Shown one piece after another: positions 1-13,160 of a DNA stretch of 64,000 nt. The translations under genes were made by a program, and so were the position numbers. The notes under the pieces were generated by a model. That model was not told the origin of the DNA and searched no databases. It saw only the letters and a program-made list of their open reading frames with translations. This DNA comes from Echinarachnius parma. Taxonomy: Eukaryota; Echinodermata; Echinoidea; Clypeasteroida; Echinarachniidae. How positions within the stretch are numbered: the stretch's first letter is position 1; the number at the start of each line of letters is the position of its first letter. The stretch is taken from assembly GCA_037951105.1 (NCBI GenBank), contig JBAMJV010003343.1:124001-188000 (forward strand), given 5' to 3'.

Positions 1-1054
1 TAGAAACAAAATCAAATCGAATTTTTTTTCCCGCAGCTGTTGTGTTAAAGTAAATCATTCCTGAATTTGATAAAAGAATAAAGATCATTTATTGAAAAAC
101 ATCGGAATATTAATGAACAATATACATAATTGTATTAATAACTGTATACGGGGGTTGCACATGTGAAATGTATACGTGTAGTGGGAATACAATTAAATCG
201 AATACAAATTGATTTCTACATGTTTCCGACGGAAATGTGTGTTAGAACAAATCCTGAAGTAAACAAAAAAGAATAAAAAACATTAATTGTAAAACATCGG
301 AATATTAATAAACAATATACGAGTGGCAGACGTGCACGACGATCGATTTGAGATCCTTTTAGTCGGAGTGTTTAATGGAAGGACAACGTCGATATTGAAA
401 ACTAAGAGTAAAACAAAAATCATCCGACAAACACCTACAAGTGCTGAAAATACTGCGCATTACTCCAGAAAATCTAAATAATGCTAATAATTATGCATTT
501 ACATACAAATGAAACGTAAAGTAATTATACCTTTTCAAGAAAGTTATAGTCTTCAATTCAACATAATGAACTTTATTAGAGTGTGTTTATTTATGTATTC
601 CTTTTCATAAAGTTGATTGTCATTTTAGCATTGCTGATTTTCAGAGTGTTATTTCGTATTTGAATTAACAATTGCAGTTATGCAGCAAAAGAAAAAGGAA
701 AAGGAAAAGAAAAAGAAAAAGAAAAAGAAGAATAAGAAGAAGCAGAAAAACAACAACAACAAAAACAAAAACAAGAATAAGTAGAAGAAGTCGGGGAGAC
801 GCGGATCAGGGTGGGAGGAGGGGGAAAGAATATATATAAGTTAATATGACAATATTTCATGTTGTAGTCGATATAGAGTCTTTGAAAATGATAAGCGCCA
901 TCTAATGGATAGTGTTCATGATTGCTTACGACTACGTTCTTAATCGTGCTTGGAGCATAGTCTATGATTCGTATCCCCGTGTAAAATTAGTCAGATAATT
1001 GACTTAAATCATACTAAATGTTATTAAATGTGTTATGTTAAAATGACTTCTTCA
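1..1054. other. AT-rich sequence without recognisable genes
   Basis: No protein or RNA gene seen. It contains two near-identical phrases (AACATCGGAATATTAAT around 98-116 and 294-312) suggesting an old local duplication, and an A/G-rich simple-sequence tract at 684-790. Confidence 0.6.
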
Positions 1055-1562
1055 CACTGTTAAAACGCTGTGTAAAAATGGTTGTTAAATCTTTTCATAC
1101 AACTTTAGGTGTATCATGATAAGTTGTATGAACTATGAAGAAGGGTTGCGTGAAGCGGCCATTGTTCTAGCGTTGATGAAACGTTAAATCACGTGATAGT
1201 TTCGACCGCAAAATCACCGCGTCAAAACCTCGTTTGTCCCTTCGCAAACAAAGCGAACCGCGATAGCGCAGTCGATAGAGAGTGAGACCTTATAACCCAA
1301 AGACCCCCGGTTGGAATCCTACCCTTGCCGCTTTTACATCGTGTTTTGTATTTGCTATTTCAACAACGGGATTGTTGAAATTTATTCTAAACAACAGTTG
1401 TAGAACAGTTGTAGAACAAATTAAAACAACAGTTGTGTAAACTTTAAACAACTGGGGTTGTTGAATGTTTTCAACAACTGTTAGATGGTTCATATGTCAA
1501 ACAGCGGTTGTTGAAAAAATTCAACAAGTTGTTGAATTTGTTTACACAGCGTTTTAACAGTG
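1055..1562 (+). mobile_element. TIR element with internal tRNA-like segment
   Basis: Ends CACTGTTAAAACGCTGTGTA and, inverted, TACACAGCGTTTTAACAGTG: about 22 bp of near-perfect TIR, 508 bp overall. The interior holds many TTGTTGAA/TTCAACAA inverted words. At about 1265-1335 there is a tRNA-like stretch with an A-box-like TAGCGCAGTCGATAGAG and a B-box-like GGTTGGAATCC, perhaps a nested SINE head. Confidence 0.6.
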
Positions 1563-1815
1563 CAGAGAAGAATAACACGCATGTATCACACACAAAGGCG
1601 TCAGATCAATGATATTGGGTTGTGAAATATCACACGATGTGTACGTCATTTACTGCGTGCAATCAATTACTTTTATTTCGTTGAGATATAGCCTACTTTC
1701 CGGTAACCCCCTTACTACCGAACTATTGAAAGACAAGTGAGATATTACACACCCGTCTTTTGTGATTATGACGTCGATAGTTAATGTCAGCGAAGCTAGG
1801 CCCTACTTCTTAGAC

Positions 1816-2383
1816 TTAAAGGGGTAGTCCGGGCCTGATAAAACCATTCGTTATTTGAATAAGCAGAATAAGAGGCATAATTGGTGAAAATTTGATCAAA
1901 ATCGGACAAGAAACACGGGAGTTATACCGATTTGAACATCATGTAGTAATGAGCGATCGTTTCAAAATTGCCGCCATATGCAACATCATTGACGAGCAAC
2001 TCGCCATGCCTTTAGTACATGAAAATACACTTATTTCTCATTTTCGTTGCTAAAAATTAATTTTTCTCTGCTTGTTTTCACGAATTCATAGAATAATATC
2101 GATGGGCCAACCTCTTTGGAATTTGTAAGCTCATAAATTTGCTTTGTTATTAAGAAAATTTAATTTTTTTTAAATTTCCATGTAGAAGTCAAAATGGCTG
2201 CAGCTCCCAAGTGACGTCACGATCGATAGCAATTGCGAACGATACTAAAAATCGGAGCAAAGTTCATCCTGTCATAACTTTTGTATTGCTCCACCGTTTT
2301 GAATCAGATTTTCGATCATGATTCTTCATATTCACTTCATTTGATAGCAAACATCACATTTCTGGGGTGGAATTCCCCTTTAA
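1816..2383 (+). mobile_element. TTAA-type MITE (family A)
   Basis: Starts TTAAAGGGGTAGTCC and ends with the inverse GGAATTCCCCTTTAA. About 570 bp, non-coding. It shares the TTAA/AGGG end structure with the intronic MITEs of the VMAT gene but not their interior. Confidence 0.6.
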
Positions 2384-2487
2384 AAGCCTTCAGAGGTGTC
2401 GACAGACATTGATTTTTTTAATAGTATCAGACTATCAGTCATGTTCAGCCATGTCAGTAGTTCAGGCTTTATCTTTCCAAATGGGCC

Positions 2488-2645
2488 CCGTTCCAGAAAG
2501 AGATACAATCGATTGTAAGTTACAATTAATTGTAAGTCAGATCATGTGTTCGAAATGCGCAAATATAATTGGTTGAAACGCGCAAATTTTCTGACTTTCA
2601 ATATTAATTGTAACTTACAATCGATTGTATCTCTTTCTGCAACGG
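2488..2645 (+). mobile_element. Foldback MITE (CCGTTGCAGAAAGAGATAC family)
   Basis: 158-bp element with inverted ends of about 42 bp reading CCGTT(C/G)CAGAAAGAGATA inward and then CAATCGATTGTAAGTTAC. A second copy lies at 24861-25013 in VMAT intron 4, and a degraded piece at about 7400-7470. Confidence 0.75.
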
Positions 2646-4078
2646 AAACATGTGTCAACTATCGTACGGTAGCTACTATAATTAAAATCGGAGTTACTAA
2701 TTATTAATGATATGCGTGTCACACGAGTCAAACGTAATCTGATTGGTCCGTTTCTTCCGTCGAATACTAGCGTCGGTTTAAGCAGCCAATCATAATTAGC
2801 GATCATTCTAATTACACAGCGGGAGTATAGTACTAGTGTAGTATATTCTCCCTGATGTGTACACGATGTTCTATATCTACATACTGCCTGTTGATTAATT
2901 AGCCTATTGCCAACAGGAACCTGGTTTGCTCGGTACTAACTCCACGAGGATTTGCCAAATCTAGTAGTGAAGTGGTTAATCGTTTATTGTCCATCTTGCG
3001 TATTGTCTCATCCCGTCTCTCCCTCATTCATCCCCTCTACCATGTTCACTCTTTACACACACACCGATAGCAATTTCCGATTTTGACTTGTGAGTAAATA
3101 TTATAGGCGGCAGGCTAGAGAAAAATCTTCCGCAATTAAACTAAACAAAGATCTAGCGGCAGCTAGTACAGGGCAGCTGACTTTACCTCATACACCCAAC
3201 TTGTCATCATATATAGTTCATCTTAACCCTTATCCTTTTTTAAATATCACTTCAACGCTTCGTTTAATTATACACGAATTGATAGTTATGTTCTAAGAGT
3301 TGTCTCTCAAACGGAGAATGCATTTGCAATTGGCGTCGCAGAAAACATGACATTATTGACATTCGAGAGATAATGCAGCTAAATCACATATTCGCGGCGC
3401 GGCGGCAGGGAATCCGTATAAACTGATGCGGCGTGCGTGGGACAAGCAAACTAGCATATATATGCAGAACCGAGAGCATCGTGCATTGAAGCTAAATGAA
3501 CTCCGAACATAGGATGATACCGGTTAATGATAGATCGCACACTGAACTTGCTTCGTAGCTTGCTAGCTTGGTTTAGGAGCGCCGCGGACCGGGTATTGCG
3601 AAGAAGAACGGAGAAGTTTAAGATGCTGCATCAGTAGATTCGCGCAAAAGGAAATGAAGAGACGGTATCGCTTGTAGCATCAGTACTAAAACCCAGGTAC
3701 GGGATAGATAAGATAGAAGGCAACGGAGGACACCAAGCTCGAATCGTTTCAGGAGGAATCAACACTAAGTCTTATACGTACGCATGAAGGAAATCAGAAA
3801 AGTGGATTGCGAATGCACAAACGACAGAGAAGTAACTATTTAATTAATTACATACTTGATTTATCTACTAAATAGAGGAACTAGTAAACGTGACAAGAAT
3901 ATAAAGGAGGGTAATTGAAGTAAAAAGGAGAACAAAGTGAAAGAAGTCGCTGTTGTTGATACTGAGAAAAGAGAAGAAACTGACCGGTAACGCGGGAAGA
4001 ACAGAAGAAGGTACTAACTGAACATTGTTCAAGCGAAGACGCCATACAATACGAGGTGAGCAACGAAAAAACATATTA
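2646..4078. other. Repeat-poor stretch with GC-richer core
   Basis: No ORF of substance. 3390-3800 is less AT-rich than its surroundings and looks like a promoter or untranslated-exon region; see the separate entry. The rest shows nothing recognisable. Confidence 0.4.
3440..3500 (+). promoter_or_regulatory. Candidate core promoter
   Basis: CATATATATGC at about 3454 is followed about 30 bp later by GCATCGTGCATTG, the spacing expected for a TATA box and an initiator, inside a locally GC-rich block (GGCGCGGCGGCAGGG at 3397). A possible donor (CCCAG|GTACGG) lies at about 3697. It could belong to an upstream untranslated exon of the VMAT gene 13.7 kb away or to an unseen transcript. Inference only. 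Confidence 0.2.
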
Positions 4079-4330
4079 ATGAAGAGCTTAATTCCAAAAG
4101 ACGCTAAATCCACTTTTCGAACTTTGTAGAAAAGCAGATTTCTTTGTCCAACTTTGTACACATGCCTGTGGGAATATGAATATGGAAAGTTCCATATTTT
4201 GATTTTGATTGTGTATTCTGTCCTTAAATTTCGATTTCTAGATAAGCTACGCAACTTAGAGTGTATTGCTATCGTAAACTCAATTTGTATGGAAAGTGGA
4301 TTTAGCGCCTTGTGGAACTAAGCTCTTCAT
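4079..4330 (+). mobile_element. TIR element, about 250 bp
   Basis: Left end ATGAAGAGCTTAATTCCAAA and right end, inverted, ATGAAGAGCTTAGTTCCACA, continuing into CGCTAAATCCACTTT on both sides: TIRs of about 40 bp with few mismatches. Non-coding. Confidence 0.65.
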
Positions 4331-4789
4331 AAATATTGTAAACGATATAAGGTTGTACATTCGATAATTGGGAAGAAACTTGATGTAATATAATATTGTA
4401 TGAGCGTGATGACTCGAAGAGTAACTAATTATATCGGAGCGTTTAATATACATTTACATTCAAAGAATAATTATCAAAGAGACAGACAACGGGATAGATT
4501 AAAACGATACGTAAGTTTCGTCCACATTCGTCAGAATAGTGACACTCAACTCTCACATTCTCTTTTCCATTCATCTTGAGAATATTGTTAACATTGTCAT
4601 CAAAGCTTTTGGCACTCGTGTCGATAGGTGCAAATATTATTGATCATTTAACAAGAGAATACATCATCATTCTAGTCTTGTATTGTCTTGTTAATAGTAA
4701 ATACTGCACAAATCGCCTCCAGATGGTGGCTAATATTAACGCGCAGGCCTTAATGCAATCAAGGCTATGCACTAGATTTTTGCCTTTTC

Positions 4790-5062
4790 AAGTAGATCCT
4801 TAAATATTGAAGCAGCCGCCGTTTTAATGTTTGACGGCAGTGAATTCCAGAGTGGAATGGTCCGGGGGTACAAGGAAAAACGGTAGCAGTTCTTGCTACT
4901 TAAAATTATATCATAGTTTAAGATGTGGTGTTGGTGGGTGTGAGGCCTCCTTTCTCGATCTTGGTTGTTAAGCGATAGATGACGAATGTTTGCTGGTATT
5001 GAGTGTGCTTCTTTGTACAGCACAATTAGTAAGTCGAGAAGCGAATAAATAATTATATTCAA
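4790..5062 (-). pseudogene. 3' end of a non-LTR retrotransposon reverse transcriptase
   Basis: The minus-strand translation ends in YRFSLYPRTIPLWNSLP followed by a short amphipathic tail, the typical C-terminus of CR1/L2/jockey-type RT ORFs (YSFFPRTIxxWNxLP). Only about 90 codons remain; the 5' side stops close to a Tc1-like MITE at 5074. A dead-on-arrival fragment. Confidence 0.65.
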
Positions 5063-5073
5063 TGGGCAATGTA

Positions 5074-5305
5074 CAGTGTAACCAACAATTATTTGGACAC
5101 CCTGAAAAATAGGAAACTAACTATTTTGATAATTTTTCAAAAATGGTCTTATATTTAATCTTGATTTCAACAAAGCAGCATCTAATAAACACATACAATG
5201 AATTTTAGGCAGCTTTTTATCAAACATTTTCTTCAAAATTTGTTCTACCATCATTTAAATTAAAGTGATTTTTTCAAGGTGTCCAAATAATTATTGGGTA
5301 CACTG
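5074..5305 (+). mobile_element. Tc1/mariner-type MITE with TA target duplication
   Basis: Starts CAGTGTAACCAACAATTATT and ends with the near inverse AATAATTATTGGGTACACTG. TA lies on both sides (5072-5073, 5306-5307). 232 bp, non-coding. The ends continue TTGGACACC / GGTGTCCAA. The CAGT start and TA duplication are hallmarks of Tc1/mariner derivatives. Confidence 0.8.
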
Positions 5306-5307
5306 TA

Positions 5308-8300
5308 TATAGAGAACTTAGTTCATCACAGTCATGACCGTGCTGGTATATTGCTGAACCTTATGTTCCGGTTATACATTAGTGTGACTATCTATGTATT
5401 CATAATATCTGATTTATTGTTTGGTGCTTGATTGAGAATCCAGATCGCTCAGAGTCACCTTTTTGTGTCGTGAAATCGCAAATATATGGCTTCGCAATCG
5501 ATTCAGCAGTGTTCGGTTAATTAGTGGTTTTATTTTGAACATCCTTTGATAGAGCTTCTGCCAATTACGGATTCACCCTGCATCTAATCTTGAAAAATAT
5601 AGTAACATTTGAGTGTGTTGTAAATTTCGAGTTGACTTCTTATAGAACTCGAGAATTCTCTATTATTATTATCTTAGCCTTTGTGACGCACATGCCACAG
5701 GGAGACATCCCCATATACAATGTATGTACATATAATATGTTGATGCATAATGCATGTTGAACTATAGTGAATAATAATGTATGTCATTATGTACATTAGA
5801 TCAAGGCCAGTATGTAAACAAAGTGGCAGTAATCAATACATTAATTTATCATCTACGCGCTAACTTAGACAGAACATGCAGAACTAGATGACACCACCGT
5901 GAGTGAGTATTACCCTGATAAAATGCATGAATGCAATTTGTTTTTCTTAACCCTCTAAGCGTCATAATCGACGCTTATAGAATCAGACCGTACTTAGCCA
6001 CTATCATTCAGTTTGACGAGAACTGACTTCGATACTTGTTAGTTACAATCGACGAATCCTGACATTTAGTCACAAAAGGAACAAGGGTGCGGAGTTACAC
6101 CGAACACCAATTTCGGAGTGTAAAAATTGGAGTCTTCTATTATTTGTTTAATATCATTTTAAACAATTACGGTGTCATCATTTCCCCACTCCACGCGCTG
6201 TAAAGAAGTAGACATTAGGTTTGAATATCTACTTATTCAGTTTACAGACCGGGTAAAGAGAGTTCAGATGCTATCTCATGTATCGCTGTCCCGCCACCCA
6301 AATTATATTGGTAGTAAACTCGTCTTGAATGTGTTGTGCGTACGATTCGTATTAAAGTGCCAATAATTAGTCGCGCGATGCTACAGCGTGCTTTCCCCGC
6401 CTCCGTTCACAAATTGTTTCGACTTAAGCTCAGTCATTAAATTCACCATCGTGAGTGAATGCATTTATTTAGAGGGGGCCTCAATCGTTCTCAGGCGCGT
6501 GTATGTGGGCTATACCAAGTGCCTAAACTGCGGTCTATTAAAGGGACAGTTTTGGTGATGGTGGTATTATAGTTACTAAATACGAAAATATTGCAACATA
6601 GTACCACTCAGTGTTGCAGTGGTAAGTATATTTCTAAATGACATTTTAAAAATCCGATTTGAAAGAAAGGTTTGAAAATAAATTGCATTATAAGCGAGAT
6701 TAAGCAATATATGTGAGTTTTTCATTGAAAAGGAATAATGTTTACCTAGTGAAAAAAGGAGCAAATCGATGTCTGATTTTATCCCGATCATTCGCCTGAA
6801 GTAACCAAATTAAGACACTCTTGACTACGGTCAAAAACGTCCGTTTATAGACGCTTTAAAAATTAAATCTTATATAATCTCCATAAATAGGGAGACATTT
6901 GAAAAATCAAAACCCATTTCATTCTTCTGTATACCATGAGCCCAACAACAAGGTACATGTAACATAGAAGTGTGAATTAAAGTTCAATTCAGCATTCACT
7001 ACTCAACATGTTCAGCGTAATACAATTTTTAAAGAATCAATTAGGGTCTTAATTGCGTATGAGTTAAACATAATGGGCCGAAATGCTAGAGACATCTCTC
7101 CTATAATCAAATATTCAAGACCCCATTTGATTAATGTGGTGCCAATAAGCAATTAAATAGAATACGAATCATACAATAATCAACTTATTATCATGACAGA
7201 AAACGAGAGTGGTGAGAGGATGGGAATGGGGGTGGGTGGTATTATGTTCTTCGAAAAAAAAAGTCCCATTAAACATGTTGAACGCATGGATGGCATCATA
7301 ATCTGATAATCTTGTACAATATATTCCTACTATTGGCCAACGCTTGATTGAGAGACGGGAGGGCGGGGGGTTGGGGGTGTTTATACACAAAGAGTCTAAG
7401 AGTTGCAATCGATTGTAAAGTTGAAATTAATTGCAAGTTGTTTTCTGACTTGCAAGTCTTTGTGCAACACCTCCAGACTTATTCAAATGTTATTTGTAGC
7501 ATAATAACGTTGGTGCCGTCCCATGATGTCGTCCTATTAAGTATTATCGGCACACAAATTGTTGTTGATTTGTGTGTGTTTAAAGTGATCCATTAGCTTC
7601 AAGCATTGTTTGTTTAATCCCCTTAGCCCATTGATGTTGTCTATAATCGAAAAGCGAATTTCATTCAGTCAAAGATACTGCCATTATCAGGGAGACATTT
7701 GACAAATCAATACTGATTTCATTCTTCTGTTATCTGTTATCTTCAAACAACAAGGTAAACGGGGCCTATGAAAGCTGCAAGTGTTTTTGGTTGTATTTGA
7801 CGCAAAGTTAATGGATTATAGTTGATTTCAACTGATGTAATGATATTTGTTGAATTCTGTGGAGGGATAAGTTTGCTTTATGTCATTTTGTGTTTGGTTT
7901 GTGTTGTAGTGCGTTGAGAAAATCTTTCGCTATAAGTGCGCTTTACAAGTATTTATTTACTGTATTATTTTTATGATTATTACCCCGCCTTAAATCGCTG
8001 AAAATTATTTATTTCAAGAATAAAGTGATATGAAAGTATTTCATATACTGCATCAGCACTGTACCAAATCTAATTATACCAAAACAAAAATATATATACA
8101 TTATGTAAGTGTACGCTGGCATTAAATCTCAAGCCAGGGTGCGTACTTTGATTAGTCCACTTGTTGAGCTGCGCCGGTTGAAGATCGATCAAGCGCCGCT
8201 GGACTGGTGCAGCAGCGGGTGACGAACATAGATTACGATCGTTATATTGCATCTCGATGAGCGGCTTGCGTCGGACCAGATTATTGCGAGAGGATCGACC

Positions 8301-11217
8301 GCGGATTGATTGCCCACACACCAAGTGGGAGATTATGGTAATGATATGCCCATGTAAGGATTAATAAGGCCACAGACGTCCGCTAAGTACGCACCTATCT
8401 ATATATATACATGTAAATGATTAACCCATCAATTGCCTGCTGGAATCTTAATGCGGGCAATGTACTCTATTGGAATTGCAACGTGGTAGCTACTTTTTTA
8501 GTACATTCCCTCATAGATTGCATAGATAGTCTGAAAATCACACATGCTGTTTAAATTTAAATCATGGTTTGAAAAACACACTGTTCTTTAGACAGCGGCA
8601 CGTTAATATATATTTTATTTCCAAAAATGAATATGATGGGCAATTTTAAAACTATGCTAAACAATACATACTTTTAAATAAACATACACAAATCTAATCA
8701 ATTTTATTTCTCGTGTCACCCCAAAAACAGCTTTTCATACAAGATAGAACGGTTTACACGTAGCCTTCCATAAAAACATAGTGACGTAGTTAAACCATTG
8801 TTTCAATAAAACCGCCATGGAGCTCAAACAGGGCCTATTGGGTAGCGGTAGGTAAAGATGTAATACATAATGTATAGCAAAGAGAGAGTTAATATTGTGA
8901 TATTGAAACAGGAAAGCATATCGTGTCCACTTTCTTTTGACTTACAAAGTATGAAACATTGTGGCTTTGACAAAGAGTAGCTATTATGGATTTAAGAAAT
9001 CGGAATCATTATTAATATAAAATACTTTTTAATTATCATATAACATTATGCACATGTCAGGGAAATAGCAATTATATTTCCCATTGTTTTCTCGTAATAT
9101 AAAATTATTTTCACGCTTAATAATCTAGAAATTGAATACTTGATATTCCCCTGAATATGACATAAGCAAATATATATGTTTTCACTTTTCCGGAAATGTA
9201 TATACATTAATATTTATCGTAACTTTATATTATTTGCACGCTTAATTGCAGAGTTACAGTATACCTTCAATAAGTATGTATTTATGACACTTCAGCACCG
9301 TTCGAATTAATGTACACATCACTGTTATAATTTGATGTAACATCAAACTGATAATCCCCCAAATATTACAAAAACAAGTATGTTTTCAACTTGTAATTGT
9401 ATACCTTCAAAAAGTATGTATTTATGTATACATTTCAGTACCGTTTTGTATCAATTAACAAATCACTTACATTTTGCATAACTATTAATTCCGTATGTAA
9501 AGTTGTTTGTAATCTATTCATAGTTTTGGTAAAGGGCACAATTTGCCCTCCTTGTTATCATGGTTAATGAAGATAATAAGTATTTTTGTATACGAAGGTG
9601 AAAATTCATTCAAGATAATTATAAACCATACATAATATGTTGATGCCACATCAGATAGATGTATTAATTCGTTGAATTGCTTCGATTGCTGCCCGTTCAA
9701 ATACACGTATCAACACTTCGTTAGTTTGTCGTCTTATTCTGATAACATTTGTATTAATTTAAAATTGAATCAAAGTCTAATAGATAATTTCCCTAACAGA
9801 AGTCATCCTAATTATGATTATGTAGAGTGGGCTCGAACGTGTTGGTAGAAGAGCTGCATTTTTGTAGCTATTCTTAAACGTTCATGTCGTGTTTGTCTCT
9901 AGCTGTTTCCCGTGGGCGGTTGAACGTGTCAATACGTATATCATGGGGATCTCCTAGATATTTCGTTTAAGGTTCACAGCCAATATTGCTGACAATTGAA
10001 TCAAAGTTATCTAAGTAGATGCTTTCCATAAACGGGTGCAGTACGTGGTTGACTGTTCCCGTATAACCTTTTACCAATAAAGGTTGCCCCAAGAACTCTC
10101 AATTAATTATGCTATACCGACATTTTCATTTGCAAAAATCTTCGAAACTTTTACTTGGGAAAGAGAGTTTCTGTCACAGAGAAAAAAATAAACACCTACA
10201 TTTATTAACATCATTTCCAAATTCATTCGTACACTGAAGACAGAAATATCATGACGCAGTGTTACCATGGCAACATTGGCTCATCTCTAACAATCGTTAT
10301 ATTTTGGAGGGGCCGCACTAGATTACTCCATATTTGGAGTCGATAATATTCATGCCCTGTTTTGCTGACGGGGGCATGCCTTCTTACATGACGACATTTA
10401 AGGTAAAACAAAACATATAAGACGCTTACTTTTGCATCATTCTTGTTTCTTGGTACTCTATAATAATTATATCGAGCCACGATCGTATCAGCGAGGGCCC
10501 GGGAAAGTGATCACATGCTACTCTTACGCGAAACACATCTTAAAGGTTGTCATGCGCGGTTTGCCATTTTGAACTAGGCTAGTATGCGTACACTGCATAC
10601 TCTGAGCCAGTGTGTATTACGCACCGTGCGCAAGGCGTTATCAAGATGGCGCCGCGCATCTGATTAGCGAGTCCGAACTACCATTAAGAAATACTAGGCA
10701 CTTACATATTTGTATTTTATATAGTACGGGTGACTGATTTTTATAACTATTCTCTTCATATACTAATGCGCTAATTTAAGTGCAAATATTCTTACATTAG
10801 TGCATTGGAATAAACTTTATTCATTCAATATTTACTTCAAAACGTCAAACTTCAATATAATGCTTATACCCATCAGGATATTCAAGTTATTGTAAATTTA
10901 TGTTTTACATTAATTATTTGAAAAATAGGGTATCCTGTTTACATATTTAGTTGAAATTGAAGTAACGAATATGAAATGGCCACACAATCCTTAACTGAAC
11001 ATGAGTTGATATATGATTGTTATCTTCACTAGATGTAGAAGTAGTGCACCTAAATCAACGGATCAGTAAGCACGGTTAAAAAAAGCAGAATCTTCAAAGT
11101 GATTGTAAACTGACCCCATGAGATAAGGACAGGAGAACGAAAGAAAGCTCAAAGAAGAAGAGCGAGTGATACATAATAATTATATAATTATATATAATAC
11201 AGAAAGAGACAAGAGAT
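5308..11217. other. Gene-free upstream region
   Basis: No convincing coding sequence. Present are a pair of related fragments (AGGGAGACATTTGA at 6890 and 7690), a degraded foldback MITE at about 7400, and a CpG-containing unique-looking block at 8100-8400 (GAGCTGCGCCGGTTGAAG, CGGATTGATTG) that could be regulatory. 8580-9480 contains diverged repeats of GTATGTATTTATG. Confidence 0.4.
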
Positions 11218-11244
11218 ATGAATGAAAGAGAGAGAGATAGAGAG

Positions 11245-11256
11245 TGTGCATGTGTT

Positions 11257-11300
<44 letters not shown>

Positions 11301-11329
11301 CGTGCGTGTGTGTGTGTGTGTGTGTGTGT

Positions 11330-11372
<43 letters not shown>

Positions 11373-11373
11373 T

Positions 11374-11414
<41 letters not shown>

Positions 11415-11457
11415 TGTGCGTGTGTGTATGATTGTGTATGTGTGTTTGTGTGTGTTG
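11245..11457 (+). repeat. (TG)n microsatellite
   Basis: About 210 bp of nearly pure TG with occasional GC and TA steps. All three forward frames are open and give Cys/Val repeats, which are artefacts of the dinucleotide repeat. Confidence 0.95.
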
Positions 11458-12202
11458 GTCAGGGGTAGATAAATGCCCGCAGCACGCTTTAGGCTATTGG
11501 ATAAAAAAAAGCCAACTTGTTGAACATCTCAATGTTTGAGAAACAGACAGCTTGTCTTCCAAACGAATAACAAGAAAGAGAAAGCGACCGAAGCCTCCTC
11601 TACCATGGCCTTTTATTTTTTTTACCCGGAACAAACATGTAGTGGACCCATTCCGCAAATACGAGGACCCCCGTTTATAGACCGTTATAGATTGGTTGGC
11701 GAATGTGAGTCAATAATACGCAATCTGCAGGGCTGAAAGACGTGTAATTTGAAGACTTTCGATCGCGGATCTGCCATTTCATTACAATCTGTTTAAAATG
11801 ATTCTGACGCAGCCAGCCGGGCTGCTGCAGTGAGCTATGTTTGGTACGGACATGGGCCCACCACTTGAATCACATTTCAGCTTTATATGTTTTCTTCTTC
11901 CATTTTTACCTTGATGTCGATGTCAGCTTAGAAGTTCGTACAAACATGAACATATTTTTGCATAGTATTAATTTAAATAAAATCTTATAAGGCGTATAAT
12001 GCATAACAGTTAGGCCTATATGACATTGTACTTTCAACCCACGCCGGGTTAATTGCTCAAATGCGATCAATATTTCCTTTCTTAAATCACCTTGCTTCAA
12101 TTTGTATAAAAGGTTGAATTAAAGAAAAGTATAATTAATGTCTTGGAAAGTTTTGCTGCTTCCGGTGGGTAATTAGAGGAAACAATGTCATTACTCATTG
12201 AA

Positions 12203-12621
12203 TATAGGTTTTCTCGGCCAATTTCGTAAGCTTCTCATTCGTTTTGATAAGCGTGTCATTCAATTTCGCGAAATTGAGCTGAAGGCTTGCAATTGTGGTT
12301 CAAAATTGCATTTTGTTCATACGATTTAGCTCTTCGGTCAAGTGATTTACCACTTTTAGCATTCAATTTAAAATAGACGATATTTGCATTCAATTTCGCC
12401 AACGGATTTCACGGAATTGATTGGCAATTTTACGAAATAGAAACACGTTTGAAATCGAATGTAAACAAAATGTTTTCGAATGATCGTTATATGAATTCGA
12501 ATGCTAAAAAACGAATTTGAACTGCAAAATAATACAGCTGCGGTGACAAAATCGGCGAAATTGAATGCACACAAAATGAATTCGTGTGGCCAACTTACGA
12601 AATTGACCGAGAAATCCTATA
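12203..12621 (+). mobile_element. TIR element, about 420 bp
   Basis: Left TATAGGTTTTCTCGGCCAAT and, inverted from the right end, TATAGGATTTCTCGGTCAAT, continuing TTCGTAAG on both. Interior rich in AATTTCGC/GCGAAATT words. A related fragment lies in VMAT intron 1 at about 18648 (TATAGGTTTTCCCGCTCAAT). Confidence 0.65.
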
Positions 12622-13127
12622 TTTACAATTTCACAGTGACGATTCAACGAATCGAAAACGTACAGAGAACGATACCGTTTATTTGTTTCTCTCGTTTACT
12701 AGTTCAATATGATATAAACATACGATTCCGTTATTAGTCGGATATACATGTATGCACTCTGATAACCCTGGTGTAATAAAAGGTCTAATTGCAATCATAA
12801 ATGACTCTGAACACTAATGAACTATCATTATTATCACATGGCTTTAACATGCATCAACCATGCGAACAATGGAAGATATACAATGTACGAGCGAATTGTT
12901 TAAAAAATTCGATGCGATATACTTCCGGACAAAGCTTTTGGTTGAACATTGAAGATGACCGCCGTGACCATCCTTAATACCCTAATATAATCATTGAGGT
13001 AGAAGTCTACTAGCTCCCTAATATAATTGTTACCATCAACAAACTGTGTCCAGTAATGGGTGCGTACCCAGCCCAAACTCGTATAAGGGGCCAGGAGGGT
13101 GAGGGTGTGTGAGAGTGATTCAACCCC

Positions 13128-13160
<33 letters not shown>

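Noticed and set aside
3868..4254. 128-codon minus-strand frame
   Set aside because: Overlaps a TIR element, has no recognisable motif, and its composition is that of AT-rich non-coding DNA.
11218..11472. Cys/Val-rich open frames
   Set aside because: Produced by the (TG)n repeat; all three frames are open and there is no other coding signal.
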